Shown: positions 34,033 to 43,117 of the stretch, one piece after another
How the letters are laid out: each line of letters opens with the position of its first letter
How positions within the stretch are numbered: the stretch's first letter is position 1
Origin: Streptomyces canus
Lineage (GTDB): Bacteria > Actinomycetota > Actinomycetes > Streptomycetales > Streptomycetaceae
Reading direction: 5' to 3'
Length of the DNA: 64,000 nt
Assembly: GCF_030816965.1 (NCBI RefSeq)
Contig: NZ_JAUSYQ010000002.1
Coordinates: 8,298,001 to 8,362,000 of the forward strand
The notes under the pieces: model-generated
The model's database searches: none
What the model was told of the DNA's origin: nothing
What the model saw: the letters and a program-made list of their open reading frames with translations, nothing else
Made by a program: the position numbers and the translations under genes

Positions 34033-34710
34033 ATGTTGTCGACAGGTCTGCCGCAGGGAGCCGTGCCGAAGCTCGAGCGTCCCGGTCCGCTGCGCGATCG
34101 CGTGTACGAGGCGCTGCTCGAACTGATCACGACGCGGGCTCTGCAGCCGGGTCAGCATCTGGTGGAGAGTGAGCTGGCCGGGCATCTGGGGGTGTCGCGG
34201 CAGCCGGTGCGTGAGGCGTTGCAGCGGTTGAACACTGAGGGCTGGGTGGATCTGCGGCCTGCTCAGGGTGCGTTCGTGCATGAGCCGACGGACGAGGAGG
34301 CTGATCAGCTTCTGACCGTGCGGACGTTGTTGGAGGCCGAGGCGGCTCGGCTGGCGGCGGCGAACGCGGGCAGTGCCGGTATCGCCGTGCTGGAGGAGTT
34401 GTGTGCGCAGGGTGAGCGTGCGGTCGCCGCGGACGACGTGGATGCCGCGGTGGCTCTGAACGCCCGACTGCACGCCACGATCATGGAGTTGGCGGGCAAC
34501 GCGGTCCTGGCGGAGCTGGCGGGGCAGGTGGATCGCCGGGTGCGCTGGTACTACACGCCGATCGCCCGGCAGCGCGGCCGGCAGTCCTGGATCGAGCACC
34601 GTGAGCTGATCGCCGCGATCGCCGACCGCGACCAGCGGCGGGCCACCGAACTGATGCGGGAGCACACCGAGCACACGCGGACGTCGTACCACGCACGCCG
34701 ACGCTCGTAG
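34033..34710 (+). CDS. GntR-family regulator with FCD domain (copy 1)
   Basis: A 225-residue FadR-subfamily regulator. The winged helix (about 15-78) includes PLRDRVYEALLELITTRAL and the recognition helix LAGHLGVSRQPVREALQRL; the all-helical FCD ligand domain (about 90-212) has the metal/ligand histidines in LNARLHATIMELAGN and SWIEHRELIAAI. I chose the ATG at 34033. The central 510 bases are almost identical to GntR copy 2 at 59137, while the first 80 bases and last 80 bases differ. It probably controls the fdhD/OFA genes in response to oxalate, formate or a CoA ester. Confidence 0.92.
   Translation: MLSTGLPQGAVPKLERPGPLRDRVYEALLELITTRALQPGQHLVESELAGHLGVSRQPVREALQRLNTEGWVDLRPAQGAFVHEPTDEEADQLLTVRTLLEAEAARLAAANAGSAGIAVLEELCAQGERAVAADDVDAAVALNARLHATIMELAGNAVLAELAGQVDRRVRWYYTPIARQRGRQSWIEHRELIAAIADRDQRRATELMREHTEHTRTSYHARRRS
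34119..34632. repeat. near-identical duplicate tract, gntR copy 1
   Basis: Aligns without gaps to 59226-59739 (offset 25,107). By eye about five to seven differences over some 514 bases, whereas both ends of the genes differ much more. The offset differs from the fdhD tract, so the two tracts are not one block duplication. Confidence 0.88.
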
Positions 34711-34715
34711 TCACC

Positions 34716-35549
34716 TCACCGGAACGCGTCCGCGTGGTCCCGGGCCCAGCGGGCGAAAGTGCGCGGCGCCCGCCCCGTGACCTGCTCCACCGTGGGCAGC
34801 ACCACCGACTCGTCCAGGGTGCCGTCGACGAAGAAGCCGAAGAAGGCGTCGACATATGGTTTCGGCACGCCGGCCGCCTCCATCTCCGCGCGTGTCTCCT
34901 CGTGCTCCAGTCCCACCGCACGCAGGTCCCGGCCCAGCGTCTCGCCGAGGATCCGGACCCGGTCGGCGGGCAACAGCGCCTCGGGGCCGGTGACTTCGAG
35001 AACGCGGCCCGCGAACTCGTCCGACAGCAGGGCCCGGAGAGCGACCTGGGCGATGTCGTACGGGTCGATGTCGGTGGTCCGCGCGTCCGGGAAGGGCACC
35101 CGGACCGTGTCGCCCTCGCGGATCCGGTCCGCGAGCCGGAGCGCGTTGGTCATGAAGGTCGTCGGGCGGACGAACGTCCATGCCAGGCCCGAGTCGCGTA
35201 CGGCGTCCTCCGCGTCCAGCAGATAGCCGGCGACCGCGTTGTCCCGGTCGCCGGTGCCCGCCGACAGGCCGGAGAGCAGGACCACGCGACGCACGCCCGC
35301 GGCTCGCGCGTCCGCCAGAATCTGCCGCTGGCCGCCGTACCCGGGCATCAGGAACAGCCCTCGTACGCCGTCCAGTGCGGCCCGTACGGTCTCGGGCCGG
35401 TTCAGATCTCCCGCCACGGCCTCCACGCCCGCCGGTAACCCCTCGCTCCGCCCGGACCGGCTGACCGCCCGCACCCGCTCGCCGGACTCCGCCAGCGCAC
35501 GCGCGAGTTCGGCCCCCACGTTCCCTGTCGCACCCGTCACCAGAAACAT
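34716..35549 (-). CDS. NmrA/SDR-type NAD(P)-binding protein
   Basis: A 277-residue atypical short-chain dehydrogenase. The N-terminus MFLVTGATGNVGAELARAL is the GxxGxxG Rossmann loop of NmrA-like proteins, followed by FLMPGYGGQRQILADARAAGV. It lacks the YxxxK catalytic pair, as in other NmrA-like or azoreductase-like members. Such proteins serve as redox sensors or NADPH:quinone reductases. The ATG at 35549 follows AAGGGAGG by 6 bases; the open frame extends upstream but without coding signal. It converges on GntR copy 1 and is divergent from the ROK regulator 189 bases away. Confidence 0.85.
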   Translation of the reverse strand: MFLVTGATGNVGAELARALAESGERVRAVSRSGRSEGLPAGVEAVAGDLNRPETVRAALDGVRGLFLMPGYGGQRQILADARAAGVRRVVLLSGLSAGTGDRDNAVAGYLLDAEDAVRDSGLAWTFVRPTTFMTNALRLADRIREGDTVRVPFPDARTTDIDPYDIAQVALRALLSDEFAGRVLEVTGPEALLPADRVRILGETLGRDLRAVGLEHEETRAEMEAAGVPKPYVDAFFGFFVDGTLDESVVLPTVEQVTGRAPRTFARWARDHADAFR

Positions 35550-35738
35550 GTGCTGCCCTCCCTTGAGCCCATCCTGCGGGGCCGGGTGCCGGGACACCAG
35601 AGTGCGACAGGCCTTTGTCCTGCGAGTGGAGAAAGTCGGCATCAATCTGTGCACAGCTTCTTCCCAGGTTCGGCAGCCGCTGCTACGTTCCCCTCGAAAG
35701 CCCGGCAACTGGTGGCCGAATGAGGCGGGGAGGGGCTC

Positions 35739-36929
35739 GTGAGACGCATGACGGCACGACCCGCGAACGCGCATCAGGCCCGGCTGCTCAAGCTGTTGCG
35801 CGACGGAGGACCCAACTCCCGTGCGCAACTGGGCGATCAGGTCGACCTGTCACGGTCCAAGCTGGCCGTGGAGGTGGACCGTCTGCTGGAGACGGGCCTG
35901 ATCGTGGCCGACGGACTCGCCGCATCCCGCGGCGGGCGCCGCTCCCACAACATCCGGCTCGCCCCCAATCTGCGTTTCCTCGGCGTGGACATCGGCGCGA
36001 CCTCGGTCGACGTCGCCGTCACCAACGCCGAACTGGAGATCCTCGGTCATCTCAACCAGCCCATGGACGTCCGCGAGGGCCCGGTCGCGGTCTTCGAGCA
36101 AGTCCTGTCCATGGCCGCGAAGTTGAGGGCCTCGGGGCTCGCGGAGGGTTTCGACGGCGCCGGCATCGGCGTCCCGGGACCGGTCCGCTTCCCCGAGGGC
36201 GTACCGGTGGCTCCGCCGATCATGCCGGGCTGGGACGGCTTCCCCGTACGGGAGGCGCTCAGCCAGGAACTCGGCTGTCCGGTCATGGTCGACAACGACG
36301 TGAACCTGATGGCGATGGGGGAGATGCACGCGGGCGTCGCACACTCCGTGGGCGACTTCCTCTGCGTGAAGATCGGCACCGGCATCGGCTGCGGCATCGT
36401 CGCCGGCGGTGAGGTCCACCGCGGGGTGACGGGCAGCGCGGGCGACATCGGGCACATCCAGGCCGTGCCCGACGGACGCCCGTGCGCCTGCGGCAACCGG
36501 GGCTGCCTGGAAGCCCACTTCAGCGGGGCCGCCCTCGCCCGGGACGCCGTGGAGGCGGTCGAGCAGGGGCGCTCCGAGGAACTCGCCGCACGCCTCGCGG
36601 CGAACGGCAGTCTGACCGCGGTCCACGTCGCCGCCGCCGCTGCCGCCGGTGACGCCACCGCCCTCGACCTGATCCGTGAGGGAGGCAACCGGACCGGCCA
36701 GGTCATCGCCGGACTGGTCAGTTTCTTCAACCCGGGCCTGGTGGTGATCGGCGGCGGGGTGACCGGCCTCGGCCACACCCTGCTCGCCGCGATCCGCACC
36801 CAGGTCTACCGCCAGTCACTGCCGCTGGCGACCGGCAACCTGCCCATCGTTCTGGGGGAGTTGGGACCCACCGCCGGAGTCATCGGCGCGGCCCGGCTCA
36901 TCAGCGACCACCTGTTCTCACCCGCGTAA
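35739..36929 (+). CDS. ROK-family transcriptional regulator
   Basis: A 396-residue ROK repressor. An N-terminal winged helix (about 8-70, SRAQLGDQVDLSRSKLAVEV) precedes a sugar-kinase-fold domain (about 78-390) with the FLGVDIGATSVDVAV phosphate loop and the zinc-binding segment CACGNRGCLEAHF. Lacking any other partner, it most likely senses a sugar and represses the ABC importer that begins 115 bases downstream. GGGGAGG precedes the GTG by 6 bases. It marks the beginning of the large sugar/Ebo gene set. Confidence 0.9.
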   Translation: MRRMTARPANAHQARLLKLLRDGGPNSRAQLGDQVDLSRSKLAVEVDRLLETGLIVADGLAASRGGRRSHNIRLAPNLRFLGVDIGATSVDVAVTNAELEILGHLNQPMDVREGPVAVFEQVLSMAAKLRASGLAEGFDGAGIGVPGPVRFPEGVPVAPPIMPGWDGFPVREALSQELGCPVMVDNDVNLMAMGEMHAGVAHSVGDFLCVKIGTGIGCGIVAGGEVHRGVTGSAGDIGHIQAVPDGRPCACGNRGCLEAHFSGAALARDAVEAVEQGRSEELAARLAANGSLTAVHVAAAAAAGDATALDLIREGGNRTGQVIAGLVSFFNPGLVVIGGGVTGLGHTLLAAIRTQVYRQSLPLATGNLPIVLGELGPTAGVIGAARLISDHLFSPA

Positions 36930-37044
36930 GCCACTTCTCGGTACGGCACTGTCCGCCACGGCACCTTCTGACACGCCCCTCCAGCACAGCGCTCCTGCTT
37001 CGCCCTGCCCTGAAACCGGCCCGCACGCCCGCCAAGGGGACCTC

Positions 37045-38565
37045 ATGGCACCAGAACCACCGCTGCTCAGCATGTCCGGCATCACCAAGTCGTTCCCCGG
37101 AGTCCGGGCCCTCGACGGCGTGGACCTCGATGTCCAGGCCGGCGAAGTGCACTGTCTGCTCGGCCAGAACGGGGCCGGGAAGTCCACCCTCATCAAGGTG
37201 CTGGCCGGCGCCCACCAGCCCGACACCGGCCGCCTGCGCTGGCGCGGCGAGGAGGTCACGCTCCGCTCGCCGATCGCCGCCATGCGCCTCGGCATCGCCA
37301 CCATCTACCAGGAACTCGACCTGGTGGAGCACCTGTCCGTGGCCGAGAACGTCCACCTCGGCCACGAACCCACGGCCGCGGGGTTCGTCGTACGGGGCAA
37401 GGCGGCTCGTCGGTCGACAGCCGCACTGCTACGACGCCTCGGGCACCCGGAGATCGATCCGGCGCGCCTGGTCGGGGAGTTGCCGGCGGCACAGCAGCAG
37501 ATCGTGTCCATGGCGCGAGCCCTCTCCCACGACGTACGGCTGATCGTGATGGACGAACCGTCCGCCGCCCTCGACCCGGACGAGGTCGACAACCTCTTCC
37601 GGATCGTCGGCGACCTCACCGCCGAGGGCGTCGCCGTCGTCTACATCTCCCACCGCCTGGAGGAGATCCGGCGGATCGGGGACCGGGTGACCGTCCTCAA
37701 GGACGGCCGGGCCGTCGCCGTCGGACTGCCCGCGAAATCGACGCCGACGCGAGAGGTCGTGGCGCTGATGACGGGCCGCAACGTCGAGTACGTCTTTCCG
37801 GACCGGCCGACGGCTCCCGGGAAGGGCGAGAGGCCGCTGCTCGAAGTCCGAGGGCTCAGCAGACAGGGCGAGTTCGAACCCCTCGACCTCGTGGTCCGCC
37901 CCGGAGAGATCGTCGGCCTCGCCGGACTCGTCGGATCGGGACGCTCCGAGATCCTGGAGACGGTCTACGGCGCCCGGAAGCCCACCACCGGTCAAGTCCT
38001 CGTGGACGACAAGGCGTTGAAGCCGGGAAGTGTGCGAGCAGCCGTCCGCGCCGGGATCGGACTGGCCCCCGAGGAGCGCAAGGCGCAGGCCCTGCTGATG
38101 CTGGAGTCGGTCACCCGCAACGTCTCCGTCTCCTCCATGTCCCGCTTCTCCAGGGCCGGTTGGATCGACCGGGCCGCCGAACTCGGCGCGGCCCGGGCGG
38201 CGACCCGCGAACTGTCGTTGCGGCCCGACAACCCCTCCGTGCCGATCCGCACCCTGTCCGGCGGCAACCAGCAAAAAGCGGTCCTGGCCCGCTGGCTGCT
38301 GCGCGGCTGCCGGGTCCTGCTGCTCGACGAACCCACCCGGGGCGTCGACGTCGGCGCCCGCGCCGAGCTGTACGCGGTCGTTCGCCGACTGGCCGACGAA
38401 GGCCTGGCCGTGCTGCTGGTCTCCAGCGAGGTCCCCGAGGTGCTCGGCCTCGCCGACCGCGTCCTGGTGCTCCGCGAGGGCCGTGTCGTGCATACGGCGC
38501 CCGCCCGTGAGCTCGACGAACACCGTGTACTCGACCTCGTCATGGAAGGAAGCCCGGCGTCATGA
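37045..38565 (+). CDS. sugar ABC importer ATPase, RbsA type
   Basis: A 506-residue protein with two fused nucleotide-binding domains. First domain: Walker A GQNGAGKSTLIK (near 43) and Walker B LIVMDEPSAALDPD, with signature VGELPAAQQQ. Second domain: altered Walker A LVGSGRSEILE, signature LSGGNQQKAVLARWLL and Walker B VLLLDEPTRGVDVG. This asymmetric pair is typical of ribose, xylose or inositol importers. Its stop overlaps the start of the permease gene (ATGA), so the operon continues with tight coupling. Confidence 0.94.
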   Translation: MAPEPPLLSMSGITKSFPGVRALDGVDLDVQAGEVHCLLGQNGAGKSTLIKVLAGAHQPDTGRLRWRGEEVTLRSPIAAMRLGIATIYQELDLVEHLSVAENVHLGHEPTAAGFVVRGKAARRSTAALLRRLGHPEIDPARLVGELPAAQQQIVSMARALSHDVRLIVMDEPSAALDPDEVDNLFRIVGDLTAEGVAVVYISHRLEEIRRIGDRVTVLKDGRAVAVGLPAKSTPTREVVALMTGRNVEYVFPDRPTAPGKGERPLLEVRGLSRQGEFEPLDLVVRPGEIVGLAGLVGSGRSEILETVYGARKPTTGQVLVDDKALKPGSVRAAVRAGIGLAPEERKAQALLMLESVTRNVSVSSMSRFSRAGWIDRAAELGAARAATRELSLRPDNPSVPIRTLSGGNQQKAVLARWLLRGCRVLLLDEPTRGVDVGARAELYAVVRRLADEGLAVLLVSSEVPEVLGLADRVLVLREGRVVHTAPARELDEHRVLDLVMEGSPAS

Positions 38566-39581
38566 CGCAACATGTGTCCCCGCCCAGGGGAAGCGCCGAC
38601 AAAGTGCCTCCGGCGAGCGAATCGTTCGCGTGGCGAGGGGTGTTCGCCCGCGCCGACGTCCGCACCCTCTCCCTCCTCGGCGTGCTCGCCGTACTGATCC
38701 TCATCGGCGGCATCACCAAGCCCGACGAGTTCCTCGACACCCGCAACCTCCAACTCGTCCTCACCCAGGCCTCGGTGATCGGTGTCGTCACCGTCGGCAT
38801 GACCTTCGTCATCACCTCCGGCGGCATCGACCTGTCCGTCGGCGCGATCGTCGCCCTCGCCTCGGTGTGGGCCACCACCGTCGCCACCCAGGAGTACGGC
38901 TTCGCGGGCATCCTCTTCACCGCGGTGATCGTCGGAGTCGGCTGCGGCCTGGTCAACGGACTGCTCATCGCGTACGGCGGGATGGTCCCGTTCATCGCCA
39001 CGCTCGCCATGCTCGCCTCGGCCCGTGGACTCGCCCTGCAGATCACCGACGGCAGGACGCAGATCGTCTCGATCGACAGCGTGCTGGATCTCGGAGAGCG
39101 CGACGCGTATGTCCTCGGCATCCCTCCGCTGGTCCTCGTCTTCGCGGTCGTGACGATCATCGGCTGGCTGGTGCTGAACCGCACCACCTTCGGCCGCCGC
39201 ACGGTCGCCGTCGGCGGCAACGCCGAGGCCGCCCGGCTCGCCGGCATCGACGTCCGCCGTCAGCGCCTCTACCTCTACCTGCTGTCAGGACTGTGCTGCG
39301 GCATCGCCGCCTTCCTGCTGATCATCCTGTCCGGCTCCGGCCAGAACACCAACGGCAACCTCTACGAGCTCGACGCCATCGCCGCCGCGATCATCGGCGG
39401 CACCCTGCTCAGCGGGGGCCGCGGCACCATCACCGGCTCCGTGCTCGGTGTCCTGATCTTCACCACGATCACCAACATCTTCGCCCTGAACAACCTGCAG
39501 AGCGACGTCCAGCAGATCGCCAAGGGCGCGATCATCGTCGCCGCCGTGCTGGTCCAGCGCCGTACCGCAAGCACGACCTGA
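38562..39581 (+). CDS. sugar ABC importer permease, RbsC type
   Basis: A 339-residue membrane protein with about ten helices. The permease signature GGIDLSVGAIVALASV and the helix motif GRRTVAVGGNAEAARLAGIDV, plus IIGGTLLSGGRGTITGSVLG near the C-terminus, are typical of RbsC/XylH/YtfT-type permeases. A homodimer is expected to pair with the single two-domain ATPase. It overlaps the ATPase gene by 4 bases and precedes the binding-protein gene by 17 bases. Confidence 0.94.
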   Translation: MTQHVSPPRGSADKVPPASESFAWRGVFARADVRTLSLLGVLAVLILIGGITKPDEFLDTRNLQLVLTQASVIGVVTVGMTFVITSGGIDLSVGAIVALASVWATTVATQEYGFAGILFTAVIVGVGCGLVNGLLIAYGGMVPFIATLAMLASARGLALQITDGRTQIVSIDSVLDLGERDAYVLGIPPLVLVFAVVTIIGWLVLNRTTFGRRTVAVGGNAEAARLAGIDVRRQRLYLYLLSGLCCGIAAFLLIILSGSGQNTNGNLYELDAIAAAIIGGTLLSGGRGTITGSVLGVLIFTTITNIFALNNLQSDVQQIAKGAIIVAAVLVQRRTASTT

Positions 39582-39598
39582 GGAAAGGGTTCACCGCC

Positions 39599-40651
39599 AT
39601 GCCACAGCACACGAGCCGCTTCACCAGTCGCAGAGGGCTGCTCTTCGGGACCGCCGCCGTCGGGGCCGGTGCCCTCCTCGCAGGTTGCACCAGCAACGAC
39701 TCCAGCGACGACGAACCGGCCGCGAACGACCAGCCGGCCGCCGCCGAGTCGTCCGGCAAGCCGGTCACCATCGGCTTCGCCGGACCGCAGGCCGACCACG
39801 GCTGGCTCAACGCCATCAACGACAACGCCAAGAACCGGGCGAAGAAGTACTCCGACGTCACCCTGGAGATCACCGAGGGCTCCAACGACACCGCCCAGCA
39901 GATCGGCCAGATCGAGACCCTGATCAACAAGAAGGTCGACGTCCTGGTGGTGCTGCCCGCCGACGGCAAGGCCCTCACCCAGGTCGGCCTCAAGGCGATG
40001 CGCGCCGGGATCCCGGTCGTCAACCTCGACCGCATCTTCAACACCCCGCAGGCGTACCGCTGTTGGATAGGCGGCGACAACTACGGCATGGGCCTCAACG
40101 CCGGCCACTACATCGGCGAGAAGCTCAAGGGAAAGTCGAACGCCAAGGTCATCGAACTGGCCGGACTCGACAACCTCGAACTCACCAAGCAGCGCACCAA
40201 GGGCTTCGACGACGCCCTGAAGAACTATCCCAACGTCAGGAAGGTGGCCCGCCAGGCCGCCGAGTTCACGGTGGAGTCCGGGCAGGCCAAGATGGCCCAG
40301 CTCCTGCAGGCCCAGTCCAGCTTCGACGCGGTGTGGAACCACGACGACGACCAGGGCGTGGGCGCGCTGCGCGCCATCGACCAGGCCGGCCGCGACGACT
40401 TCCTGATGGTCGGCGGCGCGGGCGCCCTGTCCGCGTTCCAGGCCATCAAGCAGGACAACGGCGTCCTCAAGGCGACCGTCCTCTACCCGCCGACCATGGC
40501 CGCCTCCGCGATCGACCTCGCCCGCGCCCTCGGCCAGTCCAAGGGCATCAGCGGCCTCTCCGAGTTCGAGATCCCGGCCTCGCTCACCCTCTACTCGGCC
40601 GTCGTCGACAAGACCAACGTCGACCAGTACATGTCCACCGGCTTCAAGTGA
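39599..40651 (+). CDS. sugar ABC importer binding lipoprotein, RbsB type
   Basis: A 350-residue substrate-binding lipoprotein. The N-terminus has a twin-arginine motif (TSRRGLLFG) and a lipobox GALLAGC, so it is probably Tat-exported and anchored to the membrane at the cysteine near residue 30. The periplasmic-binding-protein fold (about 52-345) has the ribose/galactose-type motifs DVLVVLPADGKALTQ and IPVVNLDRIF. The ligand is likely a pyranose or furanose sugar or cyclitol. Sequence alone does not give the ligand. Confidence 0.93.
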   Translation: MPQHTSRFTSRRGLLFGTAAVGAGALLAGCTSNDSSDDEPAANDQPAAAESSGKPVTIGFAGPQADHGWLNAINDNAKNRAKKYSDVTLEITEGSNDTAQQIGQIETLINKKVDVLVVLPADGKALTQVGLKAMRAGIPVVNLDRIFNTPQAYRCWIGGDNYGMGLNAGHYIGEKLKGKSNAKVIELAGLDNLELTKQRTKGFDDALKNYPNVRKVARQAAEFTVESGQAKMAQLLQAQSSFDAVWNHDDDQGVGALRAIDQAGRDDFLMVGGAGALSAFQAIKQDNGVLKATVLYPPTMAASAIDLARALGQSKGISGLSEFEIPASLTLYSAVVDKTNVDQYMSTGFK

Positions 40652-40809
40652 GGCGTCCCGATCCGGGGCCTGGCTTACCGACCGGGCCGGCCGCGAGCAG
40701 CGGTGCGCCCCCGCCCGGCCGACCCGAACGGCAGGTCCCAGGAGCCCGGTTCGTCGACGGACCGGGCTGCACCCCCCACCGCGCCACGACGACGAGGAGG
40801 ACATCGCGC

Positions 40810-42012
40810 ATGGCACAGCCGCAGCAGTCAGAAGAGGCCGAGGTGCCGCCGCTCCGGGTCGGCATGGTCGGCTACGCCTTCATGGGCGCCGCCCACTCCC
40901 AGGGCTGGCGGACCGTAGGACGCGTCTTCGACCTGCCCCGCCGCCCGGTGCTCGCCGCGATCTGCGGACGGGACGCGGACGCCGTGCGCCGGGCAGCCGA
41001 CCGGCACGGCTGGGCGGCCGCCGAGACCGACTGGCGGGCCCTGATCGAGCGGGACGACGTCGACCTCGTCGACATCTGCACCCCCGGCGACAGCCATGCC
41101 GAGATCGCCGTCGCCGCGCTCGCCGCCGGAAAGCACGTGCTGTGCGAGAAGCCCCTCGCCAACACCGTCGAGGAGGCCCAGGTGATGACCCGGGCGGCCG
41201 AAGAGGCCTTCGGCCGGGGTCAGTTCGCGATGGTCGGCTTCAACTACCGCCGGGTGCCCGCCACCGCGCTGGCCCGCCGGATGGTGGCGGAAGGACGGCT
41301 CGGCACACTGCGGCACGTGCGGGTGTCCTACCTCCAGGACTGGCTCGTGGACCCGGAGTTCCCCCTGACCTGGCGGCTGCGCCGGGAGCAGGCAGGCTCG
41401 GGTTCGCTCGGCGACCTGGGCGCGCACATCGTCGACCTCGCCCAGTACCTGGCGGGAGAGACACTGGCCGGAGTCTCCGCGCTGACCGAGACCTTCGTTC
41501 GGGAGCGCCCGCTGACCGGCGGCGCCGTCACAGGCCTGTCCGCCGTCTCCGGGACCGGGACCGGGCAGGTCACGGTGGACGACGCGGCCCTGTTCACCGG
41601 CCGCTTCACCTCCGGCGCCCTCGCCTCCTTCGAGGCCACCCGGTACGCCACCGGCCGCAAGAACTCCCTGCGCATCGAACTCAACGGCGAACGCGGCTCG
41701 TTGGCCTTCGACCTGGAACGCCTCAACGAACTCTCCTACCACGACGGCACGGAACCCGCGGCGCACGCCGGTTTCCGCCGCATCCTCGTCACCGAGCCCG
41801 ACCATCCCTACCTGGACGCCTGGTGGCCGCCCGGCCACGGCCTCGGCTACGAGCACACCTTCGTCCACCAGGCCCGCGACCTCGTCCACGCGATCGCCGA
41901 GGGCCGCCGCCCCGAACCCTCCTTCGCCGACGGGCTCCAGGTCCAGCGGGTGCTCGCGGCCGTGGAGGAGAGCGCCGAGAAGAACTCCGTCTACACCCCG
42001 ATAGCCGTCTGA
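40810..42012 (+). CDS. Gfo/Idh/MocA-family oxidoreductase
   Basis: A 400-residue NAD(P)-dependent dehydrogenase. The Rossmann loop [17 protein letters not shown] is near residue 18, the catalytic lysine is in [11 protein letters not shown], and [15 protein letters not shown] contributes the second active-site residues (Asp and His). Family members oxidise sugars, glycosides or inositols, often at C3. It follows the ABC importer by 158 bases on the same strand, and precedes the TIM-barrel isomerase by 16 bases. The pair suggests oxidation then isomerisation of the imported sugar. The frame is open upstream; the ATG follows GAGGAGG. Confidence 0.92.
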   Translation: MAQPQQSEEAEVPPLRVGMVGYAFMGAAHSQGWRTVGRVFDLPRRPVLAAICGRDADAVRRAADRHGWAAAETDWRALIERDDVDLVDICTPGDSHAEIAVAALAAGKHVLCEKPLANTVEEAQVMTRAAEEAFGRGQFAMVGFNYRRVPATALARRMVAEGRLGTLRHVRVSYLQDWLVDPEFPLTWRLRREQAGSGSLGDLGAHIVDLAQYLAGETLAGVSALTETFVRERPLTGGAVTGLSAVSGTGTGQVTVDDAALFTGRFTSGALASFEATRYATGRKNSLRIELNGERGSLAFDLERLNELSYHDGTEPAAHAGFRRILVTEPDHPYLDAWWPPGHGLGYEHTFVHQARDLVHAIAEGRRPEPSFADGLQVQRVLAAVEESAEKNSVYTPIAV

Positions 42013-42028
42013 GGAGGCTCCGAAAAAG

Positions 42029-43033
42029 ATGCCGCGTCAGTTCACGCTCTTCACCGGCCAGTGGGCCGACCTCCCCCTCGAAGAGGTCTGCCGCCTCGCC
42101 CGCGACTTCGGCTACGACGGACTCGAACTCGCCTGCTGGGGCGATCACTTCGAGGTCGACAAGGCGCTCGCGGATCCGTCGTACCTGGACTCCCGGCACG
42201 CGCTGCTCGACAAGTACGGCCTCAAGTGCTGGGCGATCTCCAACCACCTGGTCGGCCAGGCCGTCTGCGACGCCATCATCGACGAACGCCACCAGGCCAT
42301 CCTGCCGGGCGAGGTGTGGGCCGACGGCGACCCGGAAGGGGTGCGGCAGCGGGCCGCGAACCGTATGAAGGACACCGCGCGGGCCGCACGCGCCTTCGGC
42401 GTCGACACCGTCATCGGCTTCACCGGCTCCGCCATCTGGCACCTGGTCGCCATGTTCCCGCCCGCCCCCGAGTCGATGATCGACCGCGGCTACGAGGACT
42501 TCGCCGAGCGCTGGAACCCGATCCTCGACGTCTTCGACGCGGAGGGCGTGCGGTTCGCCCACGAGGTCCACCCGAGCGAGATCGCCTACGACTACTGGAC
42601 AACACAGCGCGCGGTGGAGGCAGTCGGCGGCCGGGCGGCCTTCGGCCTCAACTTCGACCCCTCCCACTTCGTGTGGCAGGACCTCGACCCGGTCAACTTC
42701 CTGTGGGACTTCCGCGACCGGATCTACCACGTCGACTGCAAGGAAGCCCGCAAACGCCTCGACGGCCGCAACGGCCGCCTCGGCTCCCACCTGCCCTGGG
42801 GCGACCCGCGCCGCGGCTGGGACTTCGTCTCCGCCGGGCACGGCGACGTCCCCTGGGAGGACGTCTTCCGCATGCTGCGCTCCATCGACTACCAGGGCCC
42901 GATCTCGGTCGAGTGGGAGGACGCCGGCATGGACCGGCTCCAGGGCGCTCCGGAGGCACTGAACCGACTGAAGGCGTACGACTTCGAGCCGCCGTCGGCC
43001 TCGTTCGACGCGGCGTTCGGCGGCAACGAGTAA
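42029..43033 (+). CDS. sugar phosphate isomerase/epimerase-type TIM barrel
   Basis: A 334-residue xylose-isomerase-like TIM barrel. Metal-binding residues can be seen in [13 protein letters not shown] (Glu), [14 protein letters not shown] (Asp/His), [11 protein letters not shown] (Asp) and ISVEWEDAG (Glu). Such enzymes in Gfo/Idh clusters isomerise or dehydrate 3-keto sugars or inosose intermediates. It is 16 bases downstream of the Gfo/Idh gene, with GAGGAGG before the ATG. The exact reaction is not deducible. Confidence 0.9.
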   Translation: MPRQFTLFTGQWADLPLEEVCRLARDFGYDGLELACWGDHFEVDKALADPSYLDSRHALLDKYGLKCWAISNHLVGQAVCDAIIDERHQAILPGEVWADGDPEGVRQRAANRMKDTARAARAFGVDTVIGFTGSAIWHLVAMFPPAPESMIDRGYEDFAERWNPILDVFDAEGVRFAHEVHPSEIAYDYWTTQRAVEAVGGRAAFGLNFDPSHFVWQDLDPVNFLWDFRDRIYHVDCKEARKRLDGRNGRLGSHLPWGDPRRGWDFVSAGHGDVPWEDVFRMLRSIDYQGPISVEWEDAGMDRLQGAPEALNRLKAYDFEPPSASFDAAFGGNE

Positions 43034-43117
43034 GCCGCACTGGTCAGTTCCGGGATGACGGCGCATCCCGGCGCACCCGCACCCACCCGTACGACCGGCC
43101 CCTTTCTGGAGGCATCC

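Noticed and set aside
30302..34710. Possibility that the two oxalate/formate loci are one segmental duplication of an ancestral block
   Set aside because: The genes between fdhD and gntR differ (OFA/small subunit/KAS III versus fdh remnant/panE), and the offsets of the two tracts differ by 882 bases.
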